Source: Paenibacillus donghaensis (GTDB lineage: Bacteria > Bacillota > Bacilli > Paenibacillales > Paenibacillaceae). Taken from it: 64,000 bases of DNA. The position numbers and the translations under genes were made by a program. Below are positions 44,229 through 53,167 of this stretch, one piece after another (positions within the stretch are counted from its first letter, which is position 1; each line of letters starts with the position of its first letter). A model generated the notes under the pieces. It searched no databases, had not been told where the DNA came from, and saw nothing but the letters and a program-made list of their open reading frames with translations. The stretch is from contig NZ_CP021780.1 in assembly GCF_002192415.1 (NCBI RefSeq), forward strand, positions 2,666,001 to 2,730,000, in the 5' to 3' direction.

Positions 44229-45743
44229 ATGAACTGGAGAACACTTAGAATAACGCTGCTCACACTGCTGCTTAGCGTAATGCTTCTGCCGCAACCCGTA
44301 GCGGTGCGGGCCGCAGGGGCTATGCCGCAGCCTACGAAGGCTTTTTATGAAGTCAATGATTATGCCAATGTGATTGACCAGAAGACGGAGAATTACTTAG
44401 TGAATTACGGGGTCAAGCTGCAGCGGCGGGATGGGGCGCAGGTGGTGCTGGTTACGGTGGATTCAACAAACGGCACTCCGATGAGGGAATATGCCACGGA
44501 CCTGTTCAACAGCTGGGGTATTGGCTCGGCGGACAAGAATAACGGCATGCTGCTGCTGTTCTCGATTCAGGATGACGAATATTGGGCGGTGCAGGGGGAA
44601 GGCATCAAAGACACGGTCACGGACAAAGACCTCTCCGGTATCCTGTCCACCTATCTCGAACCAGACTTTGCATCCAAGCAGTATAGCAGCGGTGCCCGCA
44701 AGACCTATGGTGAATTCATTCGCAGTCTAGGCGGCACCTGGGCAGAGCCGGTCAGCTCCAAGAATTATGTGTCCGACAACGCAGGCGTTCTGCCGAAGGT
44801 CACCAGGGATTATATCAACGATGCCAGCAACCGGTACCTGGACGCTTCAGGCAGCGCAGTGTATGTCGTTACAGTCAAGAATACAGGCGGGCAAAGTCTG
44901 CAGGATTATACCTACAAGAAGTTTGTTTCGGTTGCTGCCGGTCCGCGTGACGTGATGCTTGTGCTGGATATCGGAGGCGACAACTATCATGTGCTGCAGG
45001 GGAAGAACGTTGACAATCTGCTTAGCAATAAGGTAATCAGCGGCATGCTCGATCAACAGCTTGAACCTTATTTCGCCAAAAAAAGCTATGCAGCCGGAGC
45101 CACGGCAACGGTTAATGCCATCCACAGCTTCATGCTGGAGAATGCGGAACGATCAGTCAGCCCTGCAGCGGCTTCGTCAGCAACTTCGGCACCTGCTAAG
45201 CTGAGCAATGCGGGCCAAACCGCCAAGACGTTCAACGAAGCGGCCGGACTTTCGGAGGCCAACCCCAAGGCCGTATTTATTGTGTTTATGGCTGTTGTTT
45301 TGCTGGTGGGAATCAATGCCGTGCGCCGCAACCGCTACGTGGGGCTGTATGGCGTGCCGTTTAATCCTTACACCCGCCGCAGCATCCGGCGGTATGGGGT
45401 GTGGCGGGGCCAGGCGGACTATGGTTATGGCAGCCGCTGGTACAACCGCCGCCGCCATCGTCACCATCACAATGACCAGGTGGCGAAACCTCGCGGACAG
45501 AGCTTTTGGGGCGGCGGAGGTGGCAGAAGCAGTGGTGGCGGAGCCGGGCGCTCCTCTTCCTCCGGCGGCGGTGGTTGGAGCAGCGGTGGCGGCAGCGGCC
45601 GGTCCTCCTCCGGAAGCAGCGGCGGCGGGGGCTCCAGCAGTGGGGGAGGCAGCGGCCGCAGCTCTAGTGGCGGCTCCAGCGGCGGTTCTTCGGGCGGCGG
45701 TGGCGGCAACGCGAGCAGTGGCGGAGGTGTGGGCAGACATTAG
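44229..45743 (+). CDS. Membrane protein with two TPM domains and Gly/Ser-rich tail
   Basis: 504 residues. Signal peptide (LLTLLLSVMLLPQPVAVRA), then two copies of the TPM (YgcG/TPM_phosphatase) domain: about 35-160 (YANVIDQKTENYL, NNGMLLLFSIQDDEYWAVQGEG) and 170-305 (DNAGVLPKVTRDYI, DVMLVLDIGGDNYHVLQG). One membrane span follows near 345-365, then an Arg/His-rich stretch and a 90-residue Gly/Ser repeat tail. Single-TPM proteins occur in membrane-associated quality control; duplication is uncommon. CAGGAGG precedes ATG 44229. It may be cotranscribed with the SMC-like gene. The family A repeat with a strong hairpin ends the unit. Confidence 0.85.
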   Translation: MNWRTLRITLLTLLLSVMLLPQPVAVRAAGAMPQPTKAFYEVNDYANVIDQKTENYLVNYGVKLQRRDGAQVVLVTVDSTNGTPMREYATDLFNSWGIGSADKNNGMLLLFSIQDDEYWAVQGEGIKDTVTDKDLSGILSTYLEPDFASKQYSSGARKTYGEFIRSLGGTWAEPVSSKNYVSDNAGVLPKVTRDYINDASNRYLDASGSAVYVVTVKNTGGQSLQDYTYKKFVSVAAGPRDVMLVLDIGGDNYHVLQGKNVDNLLSNKVISGMLDQQLEPYFAKKSYAAGATATVNAIHSFMLENAERSVSPAAASSATSAPAKLSNAGQTAKTFNEAAGLSEANPKAVFIVFMAVVLLVGINAVRRNRYVGLYGVPFNPYTRRSIRRYGVWRGQADYGYGSRWYNRRRHRHHHNDQVAKPRGQSFWGGGGGRSSGGGAGRSSSSGGGGWSSGGGSGRSSSGSSGGGGSSSGGGSGRSSSGGSSGGSSGGGGGNASSGGGVGRH

Positions 45744-45761
45744 TTTGCCGCCGACTTTTTG

Positions 45762-45853
45762 TGAAATCTAAGAATTTATTTGTTTCACGCTATATATTAT
45801 CCCTCTATTTCTCGCAGAAACGCCCCGTCCTTTAAAAGGGCGGGGCGTTTCTG
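45762..45853 (+). repeat. Dispersed structured repeat, family A, with terminator hairpin
   Basis: The head AAGAATTTATTTGTTTCACGC TATATATTATCC and CTATTTCTCGCAGAAACG match the family. The tail is replaced by a long perfect-looking hairpin CAGAAACGCCCCG.CCTTTT/AAAAGG.CGGGGCGTTTCTG, which could end transcription of the TPM gene. Confidence 0.8.
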
Positions 45854-46000
45854 CTTAGAAAGGACACTTGCGGATGGGGCTTCAAGTTACAAAATATTGA
45901 ATAAAATGAAACTTTTCAAGCTTCCGAATCGTCTAATATGAGTTTATGTGACTTGTAAAGGTAAGATTAGACAGCATTCATCAGGGAGGCATATCGAGAA

Positions 46001-47149
46001 GTGAACTCTTCATCTCTACCCCAACGATCAAACGCAAGAACGAACAAGAAGACCCGCAAGCGCAAGAGAACAAGCTTCTTGCGCAAGTTGTCCCGGCTGT
46101 TTCTAGTATTGGTGATCCTTATTATCGCTGGCGGCAGCTGGTTCTACCTGGCACCCTCTGCCCGTAATTTCCGCTATACGGTGGCAGACACCTTGATCAC
46201 CACCCAGCACCGCCATTGGGCCAAATACATTATCGGCGAAGACGAATTAAAGACAAGGGTAGCCGAATATTCCGACCGGTTCTCCCATATGGGCGACGAG
46301 AAGGATACACATGTTATCGAGCCGCCTCCTATTACGGATGACGAAGGAGCGGGGGATACACAGGATGAGCAGCAGCCCAAACCGCTGGTGGAGATTGAGC
46401 AGGTCAGCGGAACGGGGTATACCGGGTTCGTAATGATCGTGAACGATCCGACCAAGGTACGGCTGGGTATTCCCGCGAAGGTCGGCTCCGGTGAGAAAGT
46501 CACCAGCATGGTCGAGCGGACCGGAGCGATTGCCGGAGTGAACGGCGGCGGCTTCGCCGATCCGAACTGGAAGGGGAACGGCTTCAAGCCGATTGGTATT
46601 GTTGTCTCCCAAGGCAAGCTCTACTATAACGGGCTGGGCGGCAAAAAATCGACCCAAATCGTCGGCCTCGACAAGCAAGGCAAGATGCTTGCCGGCAATT
46701 ATTCGCTGGAGGAGCTGAGCAAGCTTGGCGTGCAGGAGGCAGTATCGTTTCAACCGCGGCTGATCGTCAACGGCAAGGGGCTGATCAAGAATGCCGCCGA
46801 AGGCTGGGGCATTGCCCCGCGCACGGCCATGGGTCAACGCGCAGATGGGGCGATTCTGTTCGTGGTGATTGACGGCCGCCAGCCCAGCTACAGCATAGGC
46901 GCGAACCTCTACGATGTGCAGCAGATTATGCTGAAGCACGGTGCGGTAATCGCAGCCAATCTGGACGGAGGTTCGTCGACCGTACTGGTGAAGGACCATG
47001 AGATTGTTAACAAACCTTCCTCCCAGTATGGCGAGCGTTATCTGCCTACGGCATTCCTGGTGTTTGAGCACCCGGAGCAGGTGGACATTCCGAACATCTG
47101 GGAGGGGCTTGACCCTGCCAAGATTGACGCAGGTAAGAAGCGGAACTGA
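46001..47149 (+). CDS. Phosphodiester glycosidase family exported protein (NAGPA-like)
   Basis: 382 residues. A basic N-terminus (KKTRKRKRTS) is followed by one membrane span (LFLVLVILIIAGGSWFYL), so it is anchored outside. The NAGPA-like domain shows TGAIAGVNGGGFAD, ANLDGGSSTVLV and RYLPTAFLVF, the blocks of phosphodiester glycosidases that remove GlcNAc from phosphodiester-linked residues; relatives act in exopolysaccharide or teichoic acid turnover. The start is GTG with GGGAGG 11 bases ahead. Monocistronic with a terminator. Confidence 0.88.
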   Translation: MNSSSLPQRSNARTNKKTRKRKRTSFLRKLSRLFLVLVILIIAGGSWFYLAPSARNFRYTVADTLITTQHRHWAKYIIGEDELKTRVAEYSDRFSHMGDEKDTHVIEPPPITDDEGAGDTQDEQQPKPLVEIEQVSGTGYTGFVMIVNDPTKVRLGIPAKVGSGEKVTSMVERTGAIAGVNGGGFADPNWKGNGFKPIGIVVSQGKLYYNGLGGKKSTQIVGLDKQGKMLAGNYSLEELSKLGVQEAVSFQPRLIVNGKGLIKNAAEGWGIAPRTAMGQRADGAILFVVIDGRQPSYSIGANLYDVQQIMLKHGAVIAANLDGGSSTVLVKDHEIVNKPSSQYGERYLPTAFLVFEHPEQVDIPNIWEGLDPAKIDAGKKRN

Positions 47150-47165
47150 TCATAAGTGAAGCGGA

Positions 47166-47193
47166 AGCGGCGGGAGCAATCCTGCTGCTTTTT
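47166..47193 (+). terminator. Terminator of the phosphodiester glycosidase gene
   Basis: AGCGGCGGGA-GCAA-TCCTGCTGCT (two G-U pairs) followed by TTTT. Confidence 0.75.
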
Positions 47194-47365
47194 ACTATAC
47201 TTGCAACTACAAACAACTATGCAAACACACTACATGACAACTACAGCAGCTACATATAACAATGCCTGTAACTGAATCTGCAGCATTCTCTTGGAATGCA
47301 GTGGACAGGTGTGCTACGATAATCGCTAGAGATTACGGGGGATACGCTCCTGCGAGCCATACTTG

Positions 47366-47542
47366 CGGACTGGAGAGACCTTATTTGACTCCAAACCGCC
47401 TTTTTGCGGGTGTAACGGACTCAGGAGCCGTTATTTTGGCAAAATGTCCTAGATTAAGCTACAAAATGGGCGAATAGAGGCTCCTCAGTCCGAAACTTGC
47501 TCCAAATGAGCCAAAATGCTGAAATAAGGGTTATGGAGTTCG
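47366..47542. repeat. Four-unit symmetric repeat, family D, copy 2
   Basis: Units start at 47366 (CGGACTGGAGAGACCTTATT), 47416 (CGGACTCAGGAGCCGTTATT), 47473 (inverted, AATAGAGGCTCCTCAGTCCG) and 47523 (inverted, AATAAGGGTTATGGAGTTCG). Pitches of 50, 57 and 50 match copy 1 exactly. The rest of the gap 47194-47616 holds no gene. Confidence 0.75.
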
Positions 47543-47616
47543 CAGGCACTTAAATTAACAAACCAGCTACACATTGAATCACAATAAACACAACACCGGG
47601 AGAGGGGGACATCCGT

Positions 47617-48549
47617 TTGACCTTGCAGCAGCTCCGCTATGCGATTGAAATTGCCAGCAGCGGTTCGATGAACGAGGCGGCCAAAAAGCTGTTTGTCTCA
47701 CAGCCCAGCTTATCCAATGCCATCAAAGAGCTGGAGACAGAGCTTGGCATTACGATTTTTGAACGGACCAACCGCGGGATCAGCATCTCGGTGGAAGGCA
47801 TCGAATTCCTGGGCTATGCGCGCCAGATTATTGAACAGACGGAGCTGATGGAGAACCGATATACAGGGAAGAAACGCAGCCCGCTATATTTTTCCGTCAC
47901 CACCCAGCATTATGCCTTTGCCGTGGACGCGTTCGTAACGCTGATGAACCAAAGTGAAGTGCAGGAGTACAATTTCAGCCTGCGGGAGACGCAGACCTAC
48001 GAAATTATTGAAGATGTGCGCACCCTGCGCAGCGATCTGGGCATTCTGTACATTAATGAGAGCAATTATAAGCTAATGAATAAGCTGTTCAGCGACGGCA
48101 ACCTGAAGTTTACACCGCTTTTTAATACGGTTCCCCATGTGTATCTCAGAGACAGCCATCCGCTAGCACATAAGGAGAGTATCTGCCTCGAGGATATTCA
48201 TTCGTTCCCGTATGTGACCTTTGAGCAGGGGCAGAACAATTCCTTGCATTTCTCCGAGGAGATGCTGAGCTTCACCGGAACGGACAAGCATATCAAGGTT
48301 ACGGACCGCGCCACACTCAGCCATCTGCTGCTGGGCACGGATTGTTACACAGTGGGTACGGGCATTCTGGCTTCCGAGCTGGACGGTGACGGGATGCTTA
48401 CCATCCCTTTTGACAGTGAAGAGGTGTTCACCGTGGGCTGGATTGCCCATAAGGACCGCAAAGCCAGCCCTATAGCCTCCGCCTATATAGATTTGCTCAA
48501 CGACCTGGTGGCCCGCAAGAGCTTCGAATTCAACCAATTTCTACTATAG
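47617..48549 (+). CDS. LysR family transcriptional regulator
   Basis: 310 residues. The N-terminal helix-turn-helix is MNEAAKKLFVSQPSLSNAIKELE, with an effector domain of two alpha/beta lobes after it. The start is TTG with GGGAGAGGGGG ahead. It lies 42 bases upstream of the MetE-like gene on the same strand, so it may regulate methionine or C1 metabolism. LysR proteins more often sit divergent to their targets; the same-strand arrangement with a short gap suggests cotranscription or autoregulation. Confidence 0.9.
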   Translation: MTLQQLRYAIEIASSGSMNEAAKKLFVSQPSLSNAIKELETELGITIFERTNRGISISVEGIEFLGYARQIIEQTELMENRYTGKKRSPLYFSVTTQHYAFAVDAFVTLMNQSEVQEYNFSLRETQTYEIIEDVRTLRSDLGILYINESNYKLMNKLFSDGNLKFTPLFNTVPHVYLRDSHPLAHKESICLEDIHSFPYVTFEQGQNNSLHFSEEMLSFTGTDKHIKVTDRATLSHLLLGTDCYTVGTGILASELDGDGMLTIPFDSEEVFTVGWIAHKDRKASPIASAYIDLLNDLVARKSFEFNQFLL

Positions 48550-48591
48550 AAGCAATGAATATATATCCTATAAAAAAAGCAGGAGGACGCT

Positions 48592-49707
48592 ATGATTAGT
48601 CCCGTAACTGGAACCCGACGAACCGCCCCACCTTTTCGCAGCGAAATCGTAGGCAGCTTTCTGCGCACCGAGGAGATCCATGAGGCCCGCAGGCTGCAGG
48701 AGCTGGGGGAGATCACCGCAGAGCAGCTGTATGCTGTGGAAACTGCTGAAATCCGCAAGCTGCTGCGTATGGAACAAGAACTCGGACTGCAAGCTGTAAC
48801 CGACGGCGAATTCCGCCGCTCCTGGTGGCATCTGGATTTCTTCCTTGGCCTTCAAGGTACGGTGAAGATTGACCTTAATCCTGCCGGAGGCCGGCCGGAA
48901 GCCAACCAGCGTGCGGAGAGCTTCCGCATCATCGACCGGATTTCCTTCAAGGACCATCCGATGGTCCGGCAGTTTAAGGATCTCAAGGCTATGACCGCGA
49001 ACAGTGTACCCAAAATGACGATTCCATCACCAGCGCTGTTTCATTTTGTGGAGAATCATAACGGAAATGACGTCTATCCTGATCAGGAAACGCTCTATCA
49101 GGACATCATTGCCGTCTATAAGGATGCGCTGCAAGCGTTCTACGACGCTGGTTGTCGTTACCTCCAGCTGGATGATACCACCTGGGGCACGCTCTGCAGC
49201 GGCCGCCACCGTGCGCATCTGCGCAGCCGGGGGATTGACCCCGACCAGCTGGCGAAGGACTATGTGCGGCTGATCAACGAGAGCATCAGCGGCCGTCCGG
49301 CCGATATGACCGTAGCGCTTCACGTCTGTAGGGGCAATTTCCGCTCGGCCTGGTTCGCCGCCGGGGGCTATGAGCCGATTGCCAGTGAATTGTTCGCCCA
49401 TGCGAAGGTGGATGTTTTTTTCCTGGAGTATGATAATGAACGTTCCGGCGGCTTCGAGCCGCTACGGTTTATCAAGGACCAGTTCGTGGTGCTCGGCCTG
49501 GTCACTACGAAACACGGCGGGCTGGAGAGCAAGGAGTCACTGAAAGCGCGGATTGAGGAAGCCGCGGAGTATGTTGATATCGAGAAGCTGTGCCTCAGCC
49601 CGCAATGCGGCTTCGCCTCCACCGAGGAAGGCAACCGTCTGACCGAAGAGGAGCAGTGGGACAAGCTGCGGCTGGTGAAGGAAACGGCGGATGAGATTTG
49701 GGTGTGA
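48592..49707 (+). CDS. MetE C-terminal-like methyltransferase (YxjG/YxjH-like)
   Basis: 371 residues, equal to the C-terminal catalytic half of cobalamin-independent methionine synthase only. Zinc ligand regions are visible: LHVCRGNFRS (His-x-Cys) and LCLSPQCGFAS (Cys). VTDGEFRRSWW and LQLDDTTWG are typical of YxjG/YxjH proteins, thought to methylate homocysteine from a short methyl donor. AGGAGG precedes the ATG. A truncated paralogue lies 1.6 kb downstream, behind an AT-rich MFS gene. No SAM riboswitch or T-box is evident in the 42-base gap upstream. Confidence 0.9.
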   Translation: MISPVTGTRRTAPPFRSEIVGSFLRTEEIHEARRLQELGEITAEQLYAVETAEIRKLLRMEQELGLQAVTDGEFRRSWWHLDFFLGLQGTVKIDLNPAGGRPEANQRAESFRIIDRISFKDHPMVRQFKDLKAMTANSVPKMTIPSPALFHFVENHNGNDVYPDQETLYQDIIAVYKDALQAFYDAGCRYLQLDDTTWGTLCSGRHRAHLRSRGIDPDQLAKDYVRLINESISGRPADMTVALHVCRGNFRSAWFAAGGYEPIASELFAHAKVDVFFLEYDNERSGGFEPLRFIKDQFVVLGLVTTKHGGLESKESLKARIEEAAEYVDIEKLCLSPQCGFASTEEGNRLTEEEQWDKLRLVKETADEIWV

Positions 49708-49792
49708 GTGGAGAAATGTATGAATCATACAATCGATAGTGTTACTTTTCAACTTCAGGAGCAACATGACCGTATCACAAGCACGGGTGATT

Positions 49793-49827
49793 AGGAGCGT
49801 CCCCACAAGGGGTGCTCCTTTTTTTTG
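49793..49827 (+). terminator. Terminator of the MetE-like gene
   Basis: AGGAGC-G-TCCCC-ACAA-GGGGT-GCTCCT followed by eight T. Short loop, strong stem. Confidence 0.9.
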
Positions 49828-49979
49828 TAGTTGTATTTTAAAACTTTTGGACCCGGCAATACCGCTGCACTGGCCGAAAAAGTCACGAAACAAAAAGCGG
49901 CAACGGTATTAAGTCTAATAAATCTGTTATAATTGGCGCAATAAAATTCAAAAACTCAACAGAAAAAGGAGACCCTGCT

Positions 49980-51185
49980 ATGCAACATCAATGGAAAAAA
50001 GCGTTCGCGATCATTTTTAGCGGACAAATCTTTTCGATATTGACAACTTCGATGGTTCAATTTTCGATTATTTGGCATTTAACAGAAACAACAGGGTCAG
50101 CTTCGGTACTAATGATTGCTGGGCTAGCTGGATTTTTACCACAAGCGATTTTAGGTCCTTTTATAGGCGTCTGGCTTGATCGATGGAACCGTAAAAAAAC
50201 GATGATTATAGCCGATAGTGCGATTGCATTCTTCAGTTTAGTATTAGGGTTATATTTCTTTTTTGGTGAACCTAGTTTGGCTTTTGTTTATTTGATTTTA
50301 ATGATACGCTCTATTGCTTCTGCTTTTCATGCTCCAGCATTCCAAGCGGCAATTCCACTCTTAGCGCCTGAAGAGCAATTAACGCGAGTGGCCGGCTGGC
50401 AGCAAATGGTTTTCTCATTCTCAAATGTTATTGGGCCTGCGCTTGGAATTGCAGTTTACTCGGCCACTTCTCTTGGGACCGTGTTGTTTTTAGACGTGGC
50501 AGGCGCTTTGATCGCAAATATCATGCTGTTGTTTGTTAGCATTCATCAGCCCAAAACAGAGACCCTACAAACCCCTTCATTCTTAAATGAATTCAAACTG
50601 GGTTGGGATGCATTTATTAAAGTGAAACCGATTGTCTTAATCACAATGGCTACAGCTGTTTTTGGCATCGTGTTTATGCCGCTTGCGACCCTTTTCCCTT
50701 TCATGACGTTATCGTATTTTGGCCGCGGGGGGTATAGTGCGAGCATCGTAGAAGCGGTTTTTGGCATAGGTATGATTATTGGCGGTGTCATGTTGTCTGT
50801 ACTCGCTTCGAAATGGAAAGATATAACGTATATGAGTTTGAGTTTGGCTTTGATTGGTCTAACCTGTGTGGTTAGCGGCCTGCTTAGTAAAGAGGCTTTT
50901 GTTCTATTCGTGATTCTTTCGTTCTTCATGGGATCGGCAGCTCCCTTTTTCAATGGACCTTACATGGCGATGATTCAGAGAGCGTTTGAGCCTGCAATGC
51001 TGGGACGCGTTATTTCACTCGTTACTAGTGTGATGCTGCTCTCCTCCCCAATTGGACTCCTGCTGGCAGGACCGATCGTTAATAGGTATGGTGTTCAAGT
51101 GTGGTTTTTCTGGTCAGGTGTTGTCATAATATTGACCGGTATATTCATTTTTTTCCGGTTCAAACGTATGCGTGTGGAATTGTAG
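49980..51185 (+). CDS. MFS efflux transporter (macrolide-efflux-like)
   Basis: 401 residues with about 12 membrane spans. The N-terminal IFSILTTSMVQFSIIWHLTE, the loop GVWLDRWNRKKTMI (MFS motif A) and SAFHAPAFQAAIP are typical of the MefA/YkuC-type MFS group, which exports drugs such as macrolides. AAAAAGGAGA precedes the ATG. A TATAAT is present at 49930-49935 without a strong -35. AT-rich codon use differs sharply from both flanking MetE-like genes, and strong terminators bound it on both sides, so it looks like an inserted cassette. Confidence 0.9.
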   Translation: MQHQWKKAFAIIFSGQIFSILTTSMVQFSIIWHLTETTGSASVLMIAGLAGFLPQAILGPFIGVWLDRWNRKKTMIIADSAIAFFSLVLGLYFFFGEPSLAFVYLILMIRSIASAFHAPAFQAAIPLLAPEEQLTRVAGWQQMVFSFSNVIGPALGIAVYSATSLGTVLFLDVAGALIANIMLLFVSIHQPKTETLQTPSFLNEFKLGWDAFIKVKPIVLITMATAVFGIVFMPLATLFPFMTLSYFGRGGYSASIVEAVFGIGMIIGGVMLSVLASKWKDITYMSLSLALIGLTCVVSGLLSKEAFVLFVILSFFMGSAAPFFNGPYMAMIQRAFEPAMLGRVISLVTSVMLLSSPIGLLLAGPIVNRYGVQVWFFWSGVVIILTGIFIFFRFKRMRVEL

Positions 51186-51250
51186 TAGCTTGAACTTATG
51201 AGCTATTTGCAGATGGAAAGGTGAATGATTAGACTGGCATAAAAATCGAA

Positions 51251-51300
51251 CAGCGGCGGACAAGACTTGAAAGATAAAGTCTTAGACGGCCGCTGTTTTT
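51251..51300 (+). terminator. Terminator of the MFS gene
   Basis: CAGCGGC/GCCGCTG outer stem and AAGACTT/AAGTCTT inner stem, followed by six T. The truncated MetE-like frame starts directly after it. Confidence 0.85.
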
Positions 51301-51303
51301 ATT

Positions 51304-52044
51304 GAACTAACGGCCGGTGAAGCGGCGCTGCCAAGGCAGACCATTCCGTCCCCGGCCCAGTTCCTCTCGGAGCTGCAGCGCGGCGAGAATAAGCAGACGA
51401 CGGAAGCCGTATACAGCAGCCAGGATGAGCTGGTGGCGGATATCGCAGCGGCGTACCGCGATGCGATTCAGGCGTTCTATGAGCTGGGTTGCCGCAACCT
51501 TCAGCTAGACGACTGCACCTGGGGCATGCTCTGCGACAAAGGCTACTGGGAATACCGCCAGAAGGAAGGTGTCGATGTGAACGAGATCGCCAAGTTGTAT
51601 GCGCATATCAACAATGAAGCGATCAAGGACCATCCGGCTGATATGGTAATCACCATGCATGTGTGCCGCGGTAACTTCCACTCCACCTGGGCAGCTTCGG
51701 GCGGCTATGAGCCGATTGCTGAAGTTTTGTTCGGCACCGTAGATGTGGACGGCTTATATTTGGAGTTCGACACCGACCGGGCAGGAGGCTTCGCACCGCT
51801 GCGCTTCATTAAGGACCAGCAGGTTGTACTTGGCCTGTTCAGCTCCAAAACCGGAGAGCTGGAGAACAAGGAAGAAATATTGAAGCGGATTGCGGAAGCG
51901 GCTGAATACGTCGATATCAATCGGCTAAGCATCAGCCCGCAATGCGGCTTCGCCTCCACGGAGGAAGGCAATATCTTGACTGAGGAGCAGCAATGGGCGA
52001 AGCTGCGGTTCATCAAAGAGATTGCGGACGGGGTGTGGCAGTAA
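51304..52044 (+). pseudogene. 5'-truncated MetE-like gene, paralogue of the copy at 48592
   Basis: From about 51304 the open frame matches the upstream paralogue (LTAGEAALPRQTIPSPAQ against LKAMTANSVPKMTIPSPA) and then follows it to the end. The zinc motifs MHVCRGNFHS and ISPQCGFAS are retained. About 130 N-terminal residues, including the substrate-binding start, are missing, and the sequence before the break is the terminator of the MFS gene. ATG 51433 could give a 203-residue fragment, but no ribosome site precedes it. The 3' terminator is intact. It is probably not functional. Confidence 0.85.
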
Positions 52045-52085
52045 GCGCGGTTAAGCAGTGTAGACAGGTAAGATAGTCAAAAAGG

Positions 52086-52123
52086 AACGGCTGTACCGCC
52101 CGTGAGGGTAGTGCAGCCGTTTT
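52086..52123 (+). terminator. Terminator after the truncated MetE-like gene
   Basis: AACGGCTGTAC.GCCC-gtga-GGG.GTGCAGCCGTT followed by TT. Confidence 0.8.
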
Positions 52124-52186
52124 GGCGTAACCAGTCCCGCTAACACTGAGGCATTGTTCCGCTAGGGCAGAGATCTTGCATCCGCC

Positions 52187-52972
52187 CTATACCGTGATAC
52201 GGACTATGTAATATTCATTGCTCACAGCCAGGCCTGACGGGGTGGCATGCTCCCGGAAGTGCTGCTCCACTGCCGGTAGAACTTCGGAGATCATCATCTC
52301 GTGGACGGCAGACGTCTGCCCGAAGCAGCTTAAACGGATCACATCGAGTGGTTGATGCAGATACTCCAGATGGGTAACCAGGTCAACAGAGGACTGTGCG
52401 AAGTTTCCGCCAGCCAGTTGAGATTCCAGCTTGTCTAATACGGGGCGTTCAGCGGGAATCACTGCCTTGAACAGGGTTGGGATTAAGCCGGCAAGCTCGC
52501 CGAGACGATGATCCCCCGGATGCAGTCCGAGTATCAGGCCGCCTTGTCTGACCACTCTGCTCAGATCAGGATAAGCGGAAGTAGGACCTTTGCGATTGTA
52601 GGCACAATCGAATTCACCATTCGCAAAAGGCAGAGCGGCTTTGGTGCTGGCGGCGACGAACGAAACATTGGCAAGCTTATGGGCATTGCCGGTCTCGATG
52701 AAACCTGGGGTAACATCCAGCCCAACAATGGACTTAACGGATGGACTCCAGGAAATAGTATACGCCCCGTCGCCGCATCCAATGTCCAGCACTCTCTGAC
52801 CCGGAACCAGTTCAGCAACTTCTTTGTCAAAAATCTGCTCTCCATCCCGGCCAGCAGTGGTGGAATGCCAGGGATATGCGTATTCGCCAGTCAACGCTTC
52901 GAGCTGCGCGTACCAGGCAAACGAGTGCGGGGGTAACCAATCCTTATGTGTGGTTGGATCTGCCAATTTCAT
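52187..52972 (-). CDS. Class I SAM-dependent methyltransferase
   Basis: 261 residues. SAM-binding motif I is VLDIGCGDGAYT, the acidic loop is IVGLDVTPGF, and post-I segments are LPFANGEFDCAYN and GLILGLHPGDH. The fold is that of Methyltransf_11/25 (UbiE-like) enzymes; the substrate cannot be assigned. GGTGTTG-type sequence (GGAGGTGTTGTC) precedes the ATG. It stands alone, converging on the truncated MetE-like gene and divergent from the yeeI-like gene. Confidence 0.88.
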   Translation of the reverse strand: MKLADPTTHKDWLPPHSFAWYAQLEALTGEYAYPWHSTTAGRDGEQIFDKEVAELVPGQRVLDIGCGDGAYTISWSPSVKSIVGLDVTPGFIETGNAHKLANVSFVAASTKAALPFANGEFDCAYNRKGPTSAYPDLSRVVRQGGLILGLHPGDHRLGELAGLIPTLFKAVIPAERPVLDKLESQLAGGNFAQSSVDLVTHLEYLHQPLDVIRLSCFGQTSAVHEMMISEVLPAVEQHFREHATPSGLAVSNEYYIVRITV

Positions 52973-53167
52973 GGATAGACAACACCTCCTGATCTTTCAT
53001 GGGTTTGATCTTTAGATAATGTGGAAACATATTGTATATCAGATCGAAGCGGATGGCAACCCACTTCCGAACCTGTGACGTTCCGTACACTTTACGTGGG
53101 ACGGGCAAGAAGGGTATAATTGTGAAGGTTATTTTTTTAATTCATGTTGAAAGTGAGCGGTTATCCT

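Noticed and set aside
45177..45740. Long antisense and shifted open frames over the Gly/Ser-rich tail of the TPM gene
   Set aside because: GC-rich repetitive codons leave all frames open; the Pro/Arg/Ala-rich products are shadows.
44214..45743. The TPM gene as the missing JetD nuclease
   Set aside because: It has a signal peptide, two TPM domains and a membrane span, and no Toprim or other nuclease motif.
47150..47616. CRISPR-like spacing of repeated words
   Set aside because: Only four diverged units, two inverted, with no identical direct repeats and no cas genes; classed as family D.
48550..48591. SAM riboswitch or T-box before the MetE-like gene
   Set aside because: The gap is only 42 bases and has no matching conserved core; the gene is probably controlled by the LysR protein.
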